A stretch of 64,000 nt of DNA from Corynebacterium sp. HS2168-gen11 (GCF_024834075.1 NZ_JANUXR010000006.1:62001-126000); one strand, 5' to 3'. Shown: positions 27,156 through 36,412, counted from the stretch's first letter. Notes: generated by a model from the letters alone, not told the origin. Program-made: numbers and translations.

Positions 27156-28739
27156 GTGAGTGACCCGAAGCAGCGATCCGTTCGTAATATCAACCCCGCG
27201 CCACAATTTGTCCCGTCCCTGGTGCAACAAGGGTCTGCTCCAGCAAAAGCATTTGTGGTTATATTATCCGTCCTTGCTTTAACCTTTTCCGGCATCGGTT
27301 ACAGCACCGTCGGCCGAGTGGGCAATTCCGTGGCGTCTGCAGGTTCTCTCCAACTTGGTGATTCCACCCCAGTCACTGAGCAGCGGAAAGACGGCGCAGT
27401 CGATATTTTGCTCGTCGGTTCCGATTCGCGTACCGACGCCCAAGGCAATCCACTGACTCCAGAAGAAATCGCAATACTGCACGCAGGAGATGAACAAGCC
27501 GACAACACCGACACCATTATGGTGATTCGTATTCCAAACGATGGTTCATCAGCAACCGCAATCTCGATTCCACGCGATACCTATATTGCTGATCCAGAGC
27601 TTGGAAACACCAAGATCAATGGCGTGTATCTGGGATATAAAACCATGAAGCGCTCGGAATTGTTGAACCGTGGCGTGACCGATGAGCGCCGCCTCTTACA
27701 AGAATCCAAAGAGGCGGGTCGGCAAGGCTTGATCCAAGCGATCTCGGATTTAACTGGCATTACGGTTGATCACTATGCCGAAATTGGTCTGCTTGGCTTC
27801 GTATTACTTACCGACGCTGTCGGTGGTGTTGATATCTGCTTAAATGATGCAGTCTATGATGAATTTTCTGGTGCCGACTTCCCAGCTGGTGTGCAAACGC
27901 TCAACGGCAGTCAAGGACTTGCCTTCGTGCGTCAGCGTCATGGTCTGCCACGTGGCGATCTTGACCGCATTGTGCGGCAGCAAGCCTTTGTTGCGTCGTT
28001 GGTGAACAAAGTGCTTTCGACTGGCACATTGACCTCCCCAACGAAACTGTCTGACCTCGGCGAAGCGGTAACGCGTTCGGTTGTGATCGATGATGACTGG
28101 GACATCATGGGCTTTGCTACTCAGCTGCAAAACTTAGCTGGCGGCCGCGTCACCTTTAACACTATTCCGGTGACCAGCATTGATGGTGTTGGCGATCATG
28201 GCGAATCTGTGGTCACGATTGATCCACAGGAGGTTCGCGAGTTCTTCAAGACCTTATTAGGCGATAAAGAACATCCGAATCCAGCAACGTCTGCCGCTGC
28301 AACTTCAACGGTAAAATCAATTCCAGATGTCGAACTCCACGTGCTCAATGCTTCGGCAACGACTGGCCTTGCTGCTCAAGTGAGCGCCGCGCTTGCAGCA
28401 ACTGGCTACCAGATCGTCCACACTGGCAATGCCCAAGAAGGGCTCTATAACCGCACGCAGGTGCTTGCCGCTGATACTTCTAACCGTGAAGCACGCAAGA
28501 TAGCACATTTGCTTGGCGACGTACCTGTGGTGGCCCACGCTGGATTAGATGAAACAAGCATTGTCATCGTGACTGGCGCTGATTATGCAGGCCCTGTCGA
28601 GGATGCTCCGATTACCGAAAAACCATCTGCCGAAACATCTCCAGAATCGACTATTGGACAACCAGGAACACCGTTATCTGAAGAACATCGTTCACCTGTG
28701 ATTGATGCTGGTGGTACTGGTCCACGTTGTATTAACTAA
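27156..28739 (+). CDS. lcpA: LytR-CpsA-Psr ligase LcpA (arabinogalactan-peptidoglycan ligase)
   Basis: About 527 residues: a short cytoplasmic part, one transmembrane helix near 33-55, the LCP domain, and a C-terminal LytR_C domain (ELHVLNASATTGLAAQVSAA) before a Ser/Pro/Glu-rich tail. LCP hallmarks are LLVGSDSRTD, NTDTIMVI, ISIPRDTYI and the conserved arginines of RGDLDRIVRQQ. LcpA of C. glutamicum attaches arabinogalactan to peptidoglycan and is divergent from wbbL, as here. The frame is open back to 27066; the GTG at 27156 (VSDPKQRS) is a plausible start but lacks a strong ribosome-binding site. Confidence 0.9.
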   Translation: MSDPKQRSVRNINPAPQFVPSLVQQGSAPAKAFVVILSVLALTFSGIGYSTVGRVGNSVASAGSLQLGDSTPVTEQRKDGAVDILLVGSDSRTDAQGNPLTPEEIAILHAGDEQADNTDTIMVIRIPNDGSSATAISIPRDTYIADPELGNTKINGVYLGYKTMKRSELLNRGVTDERRLLQESKEAGRQGLIQAISDLTGITVDHYAEIGLLGFVLLTDAVGGVDICLNDAVYDEFSGADFPAGVQTLNGSQGLAFVRQRHGLPRGDLDRIVRQQAFVASLVNKVLSTGTLTSPTKLSDLGEAVTRSVVIDDDWDIMGFATQLQNLAGGRVTFNTIPVTSIDGVGDHGESVVTIDPQEVREFFKTLLGDKEHPNPATSAAATSTVKSIPDVELHVLNASATTGLAAQVSAALAATGYQIVHTGNAQEGLYNRTQVLAADTSNREARKIAHLLGDVPVVAHAGLDETSIVIVTGADYAGPVEDAPITEKPSAETSPESTIGQPGTPLSEEHRSPVIDAGGTGPRCIN

Positions 28740-28782
28740 CCAAAGCATTCACTAACCAGACATAATGCTGTGAAAAGACTCT

Positions 28783-28820
28783 ACAGCGGGGAGCACGGTT
28801 GAACGTGCACCCCGCTGTTT
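28783..28820 (+). terminator. Terminator of lcpA
   Basis: A 15-base stem with one mismatch (28783-28797 with 28804-28818), GC-rich, followed by TTTG. It lies 43 bases after the lcpA stop. Confidence 0.85.
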
Positions 28821-28981
28821 GTATATCGTCACATGCCACATGTGAAACCACATGCCTTGGCATGAGCTCAAGCGGTGAACTATGGTGCGTCGTCAAGCTA
28901 CAGATGCGATAGCATGTGGAAAACTGTGTATTTACGGCGTGGCTTGGACACTGCTTTCGACAAGCACGTCATGCTAGAGAT

Positions 28982-29686
28982 ATGAAACTTCTCGCCGAGT
29001 TGCTTGCTGATGATCCCAGTACCCCACGTGTCACCTACTACGATGAAACCACCGGTGCACGCATAGATTTTTCTGCCACGACCCTTGAAAATTGGGTCGC
29101 CAAGATCGCGCATTTCTTACACGATGAGTTAGATCTCACGGCAGGCGATACGATTCTGCTGGATTTACCAGCCTCCTGGCAGGCAGCATGTATCGCATTA
29201 GGCGCGTATGCATGCAATATTACGGTTGCGATTGCACCCACATATAACGCTTCTGCGGTAGATGATAACGCCGCGGCGGCAGATCGCAATCTCGAAGCCG
29301 CAGAAGTTCTGTTTACTTCACTCGGAAACAATTGGACTGACTTCGATGGTGACATCGTGATTGTGAGCAATGATCCGTTTGGCCGTGGAGTCACAGAAAT
29401 TGGTGAACAGTTACCACCAGCGACACTCGATTTCGGCCCAACAGTTCGCTTTTACCCAGATACATACACCGCTACTACCCCGACACTGGAGCAATTCGCC
29501 GACCCCACTGTCAGTCTGCATGCACGGGTACTCACAACTGGCTGGACGAATTGGGAAGAATTGACTCGTGCAGTCTTGACTCCACTTGCACGACAAGGCT
29601 CGATCGTCATTGTGCATGGCCTCACCTCTGCGGAACGGCTGAAACACATTGCAAGTATTGAGAAAGTCACGCATCATCAGTCTTAG
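28982..29686 (+). CDS. TIGR03089-family protein (Rv3268-like)
   Basis: A 234-residue soluble protein whose N-terminal half resembles the start of acyl-AMP-forming enzymes: PRVTYYDETTGARIDFS, then 'TLENWVAKIAHFLHDEL' and 'GDTILLDLPASWQAACIALGAYA'. It lacks the adenylation core and is too short to be a synthetase. It matches the actinobacterial TIGR03089 family that follows the LCP gene in mycobacteria (Rv3268). Function unknown. The ATG at 28982 (MKLLAELLADD) fits the family start; its ribosome-binding site is poor. Confidence 0.8.
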   Translation: MKLLAELLADDPSTPRVTYYDETTGARIDFSATTLENWVAKIAHFLHDELDLTAGDTILLDLPASWQAACIALGAYACNITVAIAPTYNASAVDDNAAAADRNLEAAEVLFTSLGNNWTDFDGDIVIVSNDPFGRGVTEIGEQLPPATLDFGPTVRFYPDTYTATTPTLEQFADPTVSLHARVLTTGWTNWEELTRAVLTPLARQGSIVIVHGLTSAERLKHIASIEKVTHHQS

Positions 29687-29747
29687 TTGGTTCACATTTT
29701 CCGGTAGCACTTCGGAATTGTGACACTCTGTCTTTTTCCTCTCACCC

Positions 29748-29760
29748 TTTACCCCCATCT
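29748..29760 (-). promoter_or_regulatory. GATGGGGGTAAA site upstream of the sugar-binding protein gene
   Basis: TTTACCCCCATCT lies 89 bases before the ATG at 29849. It is a close variant of the ATGGGGGTAAT motif found upstream of whcE and the rhodanese gene. A RamA-type regulator of carbon metabolism would make sense for a sugar importer, but this is an inference. Confidence 0.4.
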
Positions 29761-29848
29761 AGCTCCGACTTTGCTTAAACTCCTGAAAACTGCCGGCAAA
29801 GTTACTAGATTTGAGGGCAACCCTGATCACAACGAAAGGTCTTGTTTC

Positions 29849-31138
29849 ATGAAGTTGCGCTCCCACGTCCGCGCTTTAACTGCTGTGTCTGCTCTGAGTG
29901 CAGCGACGTTGCTCGGGCTTACCGCATGCTCAAGTAGCACTGATGCTCCAACAGCCTCACAATCTGCTGGTCAAGAAGCTGCAGATACTGCTGGCCGAGG
30001 CCCTATCACCTACGCGATGGGGAAAAATGATGCTGATAAGCTCTTACCAATCATTGAAAAGTGGAATCAGGCTCATCCTGATGAGCAAGTCACGTTCAAA
30101 GAACTCGCAGGTGAAGCAGACGATCAGCGCGACTCTTTGGTGCAAACGCTCCAAGCCGGCAATGACGACATCGACGTCATGGCCCTTGATGTGATCTGGA
30201 CTGCCGAATTTGCAGCGAACCAGTGGCTTGCGCCATTCGAAGGCGATCTGGCCATTGACACCTCGAAGTTGCTGCAACCAACCGTTGCTTCTGGCACCTA
30301 CTTCGGCAAGCTGTATGCTGTCCCACAAAATACCAATGGCCAGCTGCTTTTCCGCAATACCGAAGTCATGGATTTAGCACCAAAGAACTTCCAGGCCTTG
30401 GCAGATTCTTGTAGCAAAGCCGTCGAGGCGAAAATGGATTGCCTCACCGTGCAGCTGAAGCAATATGAAGGTTTGACGGTGAATACCGCAGGGTTCATGG
30501 AAGGCTGGGGCGGCCATATCCTCAACGAAGATGGCACACCAGCTGTCACCTCTCCTGAATCACAAGCTGGCCTGCAAGCGCTTGTCGACGCCTACACCAA
30601 TGGCGTGATTTCAAAGAAATCAACCGCAGCCACCGAACAAGAAACTCATCTTGCCTTTACCAACGGTGAAACTGCCTATGCCATTAACTGGCCATATATG
30701 TTTGACATGGCCAGCGGCGAAGAATCCAAGGTTGCTGGCAAGTTCGACGTTTCACCGCTTGTTGGCGACAACGGTGTTGGAGTTTCAACACTGGGTGGCT
30801 ATAACAACGGCATTAATATCAATTCCAAGCACAAGGCCACTGCACGCGATTTCATTGAGTTCATCCTGGCTGAAGAAAACCAAATGTACTTCGCAGAGCA
30901 TTCCTTCCCACCAGTATTAGCAAGTGTCTATGATGACGCTGCCTTGGTTGAGAAGTTCCCATATTTACCTGCTTTGAAGGTTTCCTTAGAGCATGCGGTT
31001 CCACGTCCAGCATCACCGTTCTACCCAGCAATTTCGAAAGCAATTCAAGATAATGCCTACGCAGCCTTAACTGCTGGTAAATCTGTTGCCGATGCCACAG
31101 CCGATATGCAAAAAGCAATGGAAGCTGCTGGCAAGTAG
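29849..31138 (+). CDS. tusE: Sugar-binding lipoprotein of an ABC importer (TusE/LpqY-like)
   Basis: A 429-residue solute-binding protein with a signal peptide and lipobox LTAC, then a periplasmic-binding fold (FKELAGEADDQRDSLVQTLQAG, GGYNNGININ). The gene order binding protein, MalF-type permease, MalG-type permease matches the corynebacterial trehalose uptake system TusEFG and mycobacterial LpqY-SugAB. Trehalose or a maltodextrin is therefore the likely substrate; other sugars remain possible. The ATG at 29849 has AAAGG eight bases upstream; the frame extends further but without signal-peptide character. A terminator-like hairpin follows. Confidence 0.87.
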   Translation: MKLRSHVRALTAVSALSAATLLGLTACSSSTDAPTASQSAGQEAADTAGRGPITYAMGKNDADKLLPIIEKWNQAHPDEQVTFKELAGEADDQRDSLVQTLQAGNDDIDVMALDVIWTAEFAANQWLAPFEGDLAIDTSKLLQPTVASGTYFGKLYAVPQNTNGQLLFRNTEVMDLAPKNFQALADSCSKAVEAKMDCLTVQLKQYEGLTVNTAGFMEGWGGHILNEDGTPAVTSPESQAGLQALVDAYTNGVISKKSTAATEQETHLAFTNGETAYAINWPYMFDMASGEESKVAGKFDVSPLVGDNGVGVSTLGGYNNGININSKHKATARDFIEFILAEENQMYFAEHSFPPVLASVYDDAALVEKFPYLPALKVSLEHAVPRPASPFYPAISKAIQDNAYAALTAGKSVADATADMQKAMEAAGK

Positions 31139-31171
31139 CCCGAACTTTTCCGCATATTCTTGCTAAGCTAA

Positions 31172-31219
31172 CGCTCAAGCCTTTTACCACCATAGGCGTG
31201 GTGAGGCTTGAGCGTTTTG
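31172..31219 (+). terminator. Terminator/attenuator between binding protein and permease genes
   Basis: CGCTCAAGCC with GGCTTGAGCG, extended by ACCAC/GTGGT, and followed by TTTTGTG (31172-31219). It sits inside the importer unit, 33 bases after tusE, so it probably lets the binding protein be made in excess over the permeases. The 261-base gap contains nothing else recognised. Confidence 0.8.
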
Positions 31220-31399
31220 TGTTGTATAACCTTTTCTCTTATAACACAACACGTGTACTCCCCTTTACTTCTTACTCAGTCATCATATTGGGGTTCCACC
31301 AATCAACTCGCGAGTTGAGATCGAGAGCTGAGAAAGATCAGGGGTTATTTTTGGTGAAAGATTGGGAAGTTAGCGTCGTCGGAAAGGTCACGGACAATA

Positions 31400-32485
31400 A
31401 TGCCGAAACAAACTTCGCGCATCGCGATAGTGCTGATCACTCCAGCATTGAGTGTGCTTGCTGTGGTGATCGGATATCCAATCCTGCGAGCGTTGTATTT
31501 AAGTTTTCTTTCCGATAAACGCTTAAATCCGCTCACCGGCGTGTTTGAAGACGGTGGTTTTGCCGGTTTCGAACATTATTTGTACTGGATCAATCAGCGC
31601 TGTTTACAAGCCGATGGCACCACCGGCACATGCCCACCTGGGGTCTTAGCCACCGATTTTTGGCCAGCCGTTGCCAATACGTTTTTCTTCACCATTATCA
31701 CAGTCAGCATCGAATTAATCTTTGGCATGGCAATGGCCTTAATTATGAACCGAGAATTTCGCGGTCGTGCCTTCTTACGTGCTGCGGTGCTGATTCCGTG
31801 GGCAATTCCAACCGCAGTAACGGCCAAATTATGGCAGTTTATTTTCGCTGATCAAGGCATTATTAATGCACTTCTTGGGGTTGATATTGCCTGGACAACT
31901 GATCCGTGGGCCGCGCGAACTGCGGTGATTATTGCCGATATTTGGAAAACCACGCCGTTTATGGCCTTACTGATTTTAGCCGGACTCCAAATGGTACCGC
32001 GTGATCTGTACGAAGCAGGCAAAGTTGATGGCGCCAACGCCGTCCAACTGTTTCGATATATCACCATGCCGGTGATTCGCCCTGCCGTGGTCGTGGCGTT
32101 ATTATTCCGCACCTTAGATGCCTTACGCATGTACGATCTGCCAGTTATTTTGATTTCTAGCTCGGCAAATTCGCCAACCGCTACGATTTCGCAACTGGTG
32201 GTTGCTGATGTACGACAAAATAATTTTCATTCGGCAAGTGCCTTGTCCACCATGATTTTCTTGTTGATCTTTGCTGTTGCCTGGTTCATGATCAAGATTC
32301 TTGGTGCGCAGGTACACGATGCAGCCACCACCGAAACCAGCGAAACCACTGAAACCACCGATCTCGTCGAAAAGCACGCTGCCTCTGGTACAGCTAGCCC
32401 GACCGCTTCTATCAGCGGTGCTGCGACACAGCCAGCAGCACATACCACACCAGCAACCGCGCCAAAGGAGACTCATCATGCGTAA
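31400..32485 (+). CDS. tusF: ABC sugar transporter permease, MalF type (TusF-like)
   Basis: A 361-residue inner-membrane permease with about six transmembrane helices. The EAA loop that docks the ATPase reads YEAGKVDGANAVQLFRYITMPVI. After the last helix, about 55 residues form a Thr/Ser/Ala/Pro-rich cytoplasmic tail not typical of this family. A cysteine pair lies in the first external loop (QADGTTGTCPPG region). The last eight bases overlap the start of the next permease gene. Confidence 0.87.
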   Translation: MPKQTSRIAIVLITPALSVLAVVIGYPILRALYLSFLSDKRLNPLTGVFEDGGFAGFEHYLYWINQRCLQADGTTGTCPPGVLATDFWPAVANTFFFTIITVSIELIFGMAMALIMNREFRGRAFLRAAVLIPWAIPTAVTAKLWQFIFADQGIINALLGVDIAWTTDPWAARTAVIIADIWKTTPFMALLILAGLQMVPRDLYEAGKVDGANAVQLFRYITMPVIRPAVVVALLFRTLDALRMYDLPVILISSSANSPTATISQLVVADVRQNNFHSASALSTMIFLLIFAVAWFMIKILGAQVHDAATTETSETTETTDLVEKHAASGTASPTASISGAATQPAAHTTPATAPKETHHA

Positions 32486-33302
32486 ACATTTGGGCCACTA
32501 TCTTGGCGTTGGATTCATTGTCATTTGGGGCTTGGCACCGTTTTATTGGATGATGGTGACCGCTTTTCGCGATAAGCGCTATACCTTCTCCACCAATCCG
32601 TTGCCAACGCATCTCACCTTGGCGAATTTTGCGGAAGCCTTAGCCACGCATAAGGGCAATAATTTCTTGCATGCAATTTTTAATTCCGTCCTCATCGGTG
32701 CACTGACCACCGCGTGTGCCTTAACTGTCGGAATTTTCACCGCCTATGCCCTCGCCAGGCTTGAGTTCCCCGGCAAAGGATATGTTACTGGTGTGATCCT
32801 AGCTGCCAGCATGTTTCCTGGAATTGCGCTGGTCACTCCCCTATTTCAACTCTTTGGCGACCTGGCATGGATCGGCACCTACAAAGCCCTAATTATCCCC
32901 AATATTTCATTCGCCTTGCCATTGACCATTTACACGCTCACCTCATTTTTCCGCCAACTTCCGTGGGAATTAGAAGAGGCAGCGCTTCTCGACGGCGCCA
33001 GCAAGTCCCAAGCCTTTTGGCATATTTTATTGCCACTTGCTGCACCTGCTTTATTCACTACTGCCATTTTGGCTTTTATTGCCACCTGGAACGAATTTAT
33101 GCTGGCGAATCAGCTTTCCAATCAAAACAGTGAACCTGTAACCGTGGCAATTGCGCGTTTTTCAGGCGAAAGCCAATTTGATTTCCCATATGCGGCAGTC
33201 ATGGCAGCCGGCACGTTAGTCACAATCCCGTTAATCGTGATGGTGCTTATCTTCCAGCAACGCATTGTGGCAGGTTTAACGGCAGGAAGTGTGAAGTCTT
33301 AA
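32478..33302 (+). CDS. tusG: ABC sugar transporter permease, MalG type (TusG-like)
   Basis: A 274-residue permease with six predicted helices and the EAA loop WELEEAALLDGASKSQAFWHI. The ATG at 32478 is preceded by AAAGGAG at seven bases and overlaps the upstream gene's stop, so the two permeases are translationally coupled and presumably form a heterodimer. No ATPase gene is in the window; an MsiK-type shared ATPase encoded elsewhere would be needed. Confidence 0.88.
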   Translation: MRKHLGHYLGVGFIVIWGLAPFYWMMVTAFRDKRYTFSTNPLPTHLTLANFAEALATHKGNNFLHAIFNSVLIGALTTACALTVGIFTAYALARLEFPGKGYVTGVILAASMFPGIALVTPLFQLFGDLAWIGTYKALIIPNISFALPLTIYTLTSFFRQLPWELEEAALLDGASKSQAFWHILLPLAAPALFTTAILAFIATWNEFMLANQLSNQNSEPVTVAIARFSGESQFDFPYAAVMAAGTLVTIPLIVMVLIFQQRIVAGLTAGSVKS

Positions 33303-33306
33303 GAAC

Positions 33307-33543
33307 ATGGACAGCGTCGAAAAGCAGCAATCACAGCAACTTGCACACAGCGATCTCAAACGGAAGCAATTAGTAGCCCAAGCCATTATTGGCGGGGCGT
33401 CATTTGTGGCAATGGTGTGTTTTCTGCTCGCGGTGATTAATGTGTTTCGTCCGCAACCACAAGTGTTACCAGCAGTACTTGCGCTGGTAAGTATTGTGGT
33501 TACGACGATGCTGATTCGCCGCTATCGGCAACGTTATTGCTAA
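33307..33543 (+). CDS. Small two-helix membrane protein of the importer unit
   Basis: A 78-residue protein with a polar N-terminus rich in Gln and two hydrophobic segments (about 26-48 and 51-68), ending in RRYRQRYC. It starts four bases after the MalG-type gene, so it is part of the same unit. C. glutamicum also has a small membrane-protein gene among its trehalose uptake genes, which this may represent. No known domain. Its 3' end overlaps, antisense, the hypC-like remnant. Confidence 0.72.
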   Translation: MDSVEKQQSQQLAHSDLKRKQLVAQAIIGGASFVAMVCFLLAVINVFRPQPQVLPAVLALVSIVVTTMLIRRYRQRYC

Positions 33544-33634
33544 CTGAGGCATCAATATCGTCGAGGGCTTGTAGTACTTCTGCGGCTTCTGCAGCGGAAA
33601 GCAGCGTCACTTGTGCGGGAATACCGAAACACAT
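33500..33634 (-). pseudogene. hypC: Collapsed hypC-like remnant
   Basis: A 44-codon frame beginning MCFGIPAQV, the hallmark N-terminus of the hydrogenase maturation chaperone HypC with its essential Cys2. It continues directly into LSAAEAAEVLQALDDI, which resembles the C-terminal helix of HypC. The beta-barrel core of roughly 40-50 residues in between is missing, as if by in-frame deletion. It overlaps the large-subunit remnant just upstream, a common arrangement in hydrogenase operons. Recognition is by motif only; a coincidental small ORF is possible but two adjacent hydrogenase signatures make that unlikely. Confidence 0.55.
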
Positions 33635-33840
33635 GTTGGCTTCTCTTCAAGCTGGATGTTCATTGTACCAACCGGCGCAGAGGTACATGGCAAGCACGGA
33701 TCAGCACTGCGGATAGCAGTTTCTCAATTTCCACCGGTATCAATCACTTCAGAAAACATGTGATGAAGCTAGTGTTCATTGGCCGGATCAACCGTGAGGG
33801 AACTGTCGAAATTAGTCAATAATACTGTTTGCGCGATGGA
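33607..33840 (-). pseudogene. C-terminal remnant of a [NiFe]-hydrogenase large subunit
   Basis: One reading frame of 78 codons carries IRSADPCLPC, matching the DPCxxC nickel-ligand motif at the end of [NiFe]-hydrogenase large subunits. The frame reads back through 'HHMFSEVIDTGGN' and 'LLTNFDSSLTVDPANEH' but is broken by TGA, apparently in place of a Trp codon after GGN, and by TAG after NEH. The His or Arg expected after the CxxC is Ala. No other part of the gene is present; purE and its terminator follow upstream. It is a dead fragment of a lost hydrogenase operon. Confidence 0.55.
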
Positions 33841-33877
33841 TATCGACTGTTACGATATTTGGTCCTAGAACTACCCA

Positions 33878-33910
33878 CGCGCACCGATGACAAGTGTCAT
33901 TCGGTGCGCG
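33878..33910 (-). terminator. Hairpin after purE
   Basis: CGCGCACCGATGACA (33878-33892) pairs with TGTCATTCGGTGCGCG (33895-33910) with one bulged base. It is very stable but lacks a clear T run. It lies 24 bases after the purE stop and separates purE from the hydrogenase relic. Confidence 0.65.
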
Positions 33911-33933
33911 AAGTTGTATGAAGGAATTCGCGA

Positions 33934-34434
33934 TTATTCCCCGAGCAGTTTGCGTCGTAAAGCTTCGTCTTTGGCTTCGACTTCTTCGCGCATGGAATCT
34001 TGATACGCAGCCATTTTCTCAAGCAATGCTGGTTCGCTTGCCCCTAAGATGCGCGCGGCGAGCAGGCCTGCGTTTTTCGCACCACCAATTGAAACGGTTG
34101 CCACTGGCACGCCTGCTGGCATTTGCACGATCGAAAGCAGCGAATCCATGCCATCAAGCTGGTTCAATGCGCGCGGCACACCGATCACTGGCAATGGCGT
34201 CATACTTGCCACCATGCCTGGCAGATGAGCGGCACCACCAGCACATGCGATAATGCACTGGATTCCGCGCGTATGTGCTTGCTTGGCATAGCTCAGCATT
34301 TTTTCCGGCGTGCGGTGTGCCGAAACCACGCCGACTTCAAATGGAATACCAAATTCGGCTAATACTTCTGCCGCTGGTTGAACAGTTGGCCAGTCGGAAT
34401 CGGAGCCCATAATCAGGCCGACGCGTGCAGTCAT
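33934..34434 (-). CDS. purE: N5-carboxyaminoimidazole ribonucleotide mutase
   Basis: A 166-residue class I PurE. The signatures are [12 protein letters not shown] near the start, [11 protein letters not shown], and the '[14 protein letters not shown]' loop that holds the substrate phosphate. It moves the carboxyl group of N5-CAIR to give CAIR in purine synthesis. The ATG at 34434 has AAGGA eight bases upstream; the longer frame to 34488 is not family-like. purK lies 192 bases upstream on the same strand. Confidence 0.95.
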   Translation of the reverse strand: MTARVGLIMGSDSDWPTVQPAAEVLAEFGIPFEVGVVSAHRTPEKMLSYAKQAHTRGIQCIIACAGGAAHLPGMVASMTPLPVIGVPRALNQLDGMDSLLSIVQMPAGVPVATVSIGGAKNAGLLAARILGASEPALLEKMAAYQDSMREEVEAKDEALRRKLLGE

Positions 34435-34626
34435 CGTGTGTATCCTTGTCTTATTCGTTGTTGATTCTGTGTTGGTGAGTGCCGGCAAGGCTGCTACCAG
34501 TAACTTTACGATGTTGCTATCGGTAGCGAGGCCACTCTCACTGTCATCAGCATACTCGCTGCTGCATCACACATGCAGCAGCGAACAGCAGGCAAGATCC
34601 GCGGGCAGCAGCGAGACACCCCGCAC

Positions 34627-35835
34627 TTAGTCAGCCGGCCACGTGGCATGCACTAAATAATGTGCACATGCCTGAGCAACTTTCCGAGTTTGTGCAATAT
34701 CATCACCACTGACATTCACATGCCCAAGCTTGCGGCCGCTGCGGTAATCCTTGCCATATAAGTGAATTTTTGCCTGTGGATATTTTTGCCACACATCTTG
34801 CATGCGTTTTGCCATTGGCAGCTGCGGATCTGTTGGCCCACCCAAGACATTCGCCATCACTGTTACCGGAGCAGTTAATGCGGTATCCCCTAATGGGTAA
34901 TCCAAAACCGCGCGCAGATGCTGTTCAAACTGGCTGGTCACACATCCATCTTGAGTCCAGTGACCAGTATTATGCGGACGCATCGCAAGCTCATTCACCA
35001 ATACCACCGGCTGGCCAAGTGCATCACGTGTTTCAAAAAGTTCCACGGCCAGTGCACCAGTGACATCCAACTCAGTTGCAATCTGCGCAGCCAAAAGGCG
35101 AACCTTCGCATCTACTTCTGCCGAAAGCTGCGGTGCTGGTGCAATCGCTTCGGTGCAAATACCATTCGTCTGCACCGATTCTACGACCGGCCATGCTTGC
35201 GTTTGACCCGATGGGGTTCGTGCGACCATTGCAGAAAGTTCTCGCACAAGTGCCACTTTTTCTTCCGCCATCACTAATGTTCCAGCAGCAAGCAGCTTTT
35301 CGACGAGTGCCACCAGTTCCGTCTCGGTATCTGGGAACCATACCCCGTTGCCGTCATAGCCACCACGACGTGCTTTGACACATACTTGGCCATTGGTGCG
35401 TTGCCAAAACTCTTTGGCTACAGCCACCGAATCAATACTTTGGAATGCTGGCACTGGCGCACCGAGATCGGCCAGGCGTTGCCGCATCATGAGTTTATCC
35501 TGTGCATGCAGCAACGCATGTGGACTTGGCTGCACATTTACGCCTTGTGCTTGCAAGGCCTGTAAATGCTCAGTTGGAACGTGCTCATGATCAAAGGTCA
35601 TCACTGCAGCATTGGCGCTAGCAGTAAGCAGATCATCATAGTTGGTGTAATCACCAAGTTGGACTTCGTGCACAACTTGAGCAGCTGAAGCATCAAGTGC
35701 TCCTGCCAGCAGGCGCACGCGAACGCCAAGTTCAATTGCTTCGGTGTGCATCATGCGAGCTAATTGGCCATCGCCAATGATCGCGACAAGTGGTTGGAAT
35801 TGTACAGAATCAACGACAGCAGTTTTATTGGTCAC
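34627..35835 (-). CDS. purK: N5-carboxyaminoimidazole ribonucleotide synthase
   Basis: A 402-residue ATP-grasp enzyme making N5-CAIR from AIR, ATP and bicarbonate, the substrate of PurE. The N-terminal VAIIGDGQLARMM, the glycine-rich ARRGGYDGNGVW loop and the ATP-site region 'VNELAMRPHNTGHWT' identify it. The start is a GTG at 35835 with AAGG very close to it; no better start is seen. Together with purE it gives the two-step bacterial route. Confidence 0.95.
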   Translation of the reverse strand: MTNKTAVVDSVQFQPLVAIIGDGQLARMMHTEAIELGVRVRLLAGALDASAAQVVHEVQLGDYTNYDDLLTASANAAVMTFDHEHVPTEHLQALQAQGVNVQPSPHALLHAQDKLMMRQRLADLGAPVPAFQSIDSVAVAKEFWQRTNGQVCVKARRGGYDGNGVWFPDTETELVALVEKLLAAGTLVMAEEKVALVRELSAMVARTPSGQTQAWPVVESVQTNGICTEAIAPAPQLSAEVDAKVRLLAAQIATELDVTGALAVELFETRDALGQPVVLVNELAMRPHNTGHWTQDGCVTSQFEQHLRAVLDYPLGDTALTAPVTVMANVLGGPTDPQLPMAKRMQDVWQKYPQAKIHLYGKDYRSGRKLGHVNVSGDDIAQTRKVAQACAHYLVHATWPAD

Positions 35836-35892
35836 GCCTTAACACTTTAGCCATATCAGTGCAGGGAAGCGAACGCTCCAAACATAGATGTT

Positions 35893-36351
35893 CTAGTCGA
35901 ACAGAGCAGATTCGATTGCTTTGACAACTTGTTTCGTTTTCGGCACCTCTGCTACCACCATTGGGCGTGATTGCCCATACAGCGACAACGCCAAGGATCG
36001 CCTTCGACGAGTCACTGCTTGTATCGCGTCCATTGGAATAGTCGACATTTGGGTGCGCAGTCGAGGTTGTCGAACCACAATGCGTTGGTCCGTGACAAGT
36101 AAGAGTTGGCGTCGAGAAGCAAGCAGTGGGAGCACAAAACGCCACAGTACTAAAAAGACCCACACGCCAACGCAGCTATTCCGCATGACAGTATCTGGAA
36201 ATAATTGCGCCCCAGGACCGTCGAGGAAACCAATGCCCATCCAGATCAAACCGGTGAAAGTAATCAGCTCCAAAAATGGGAAAACTGTCGTACGGATGGA
36301 ACCGGTGAGGTTCACCAATACGATTTCTTCGGGGTCAAGACTAATGGCCAT
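35893..36351 (-). CDS. PH-domain membrane protein (Rv3278c-like)
   Basis: A 152-residue protein with two transmembrane segments (about 22-42 and 60-78), then a bacterial PH-like domain beginning RRQLLLVTDQRIVVRQPRL. These bPH2 proteins are membrane-anchored and of unknown function. The position between purK and birA matches mycobacterial Rv3278c. Confidence 0.82.
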   Translation of the reverse strand: MAISLDPEEIVLVNLTGSIRTTVFPFLELITFTGLIWMGIGFLDGPGAQLFPDTVMRNSCVGVWVFLVLWRFVLPLLASRRQLLLVTDQRIVVRQPRLRTQMSTIPMDAIQAVTRRRRSLALSLYGQSRPMVVAEVPKTKQVVKAIESALFD

Positions 36352-36412
36352 AATAGTGTCTAAGTGTAGAGCAGGGGGTTGTCATGCGTCGAACACTATT
36401 TACGTAGCTGCG

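Noticed and set aside
33613..33822. 69-codon plus-strand ORF opposite the hydrogenase remnant
   Set aside because: No ribosome-binding site or domain; the minus strand carries the recognisable DPCxxC and MCFGIP motifs.
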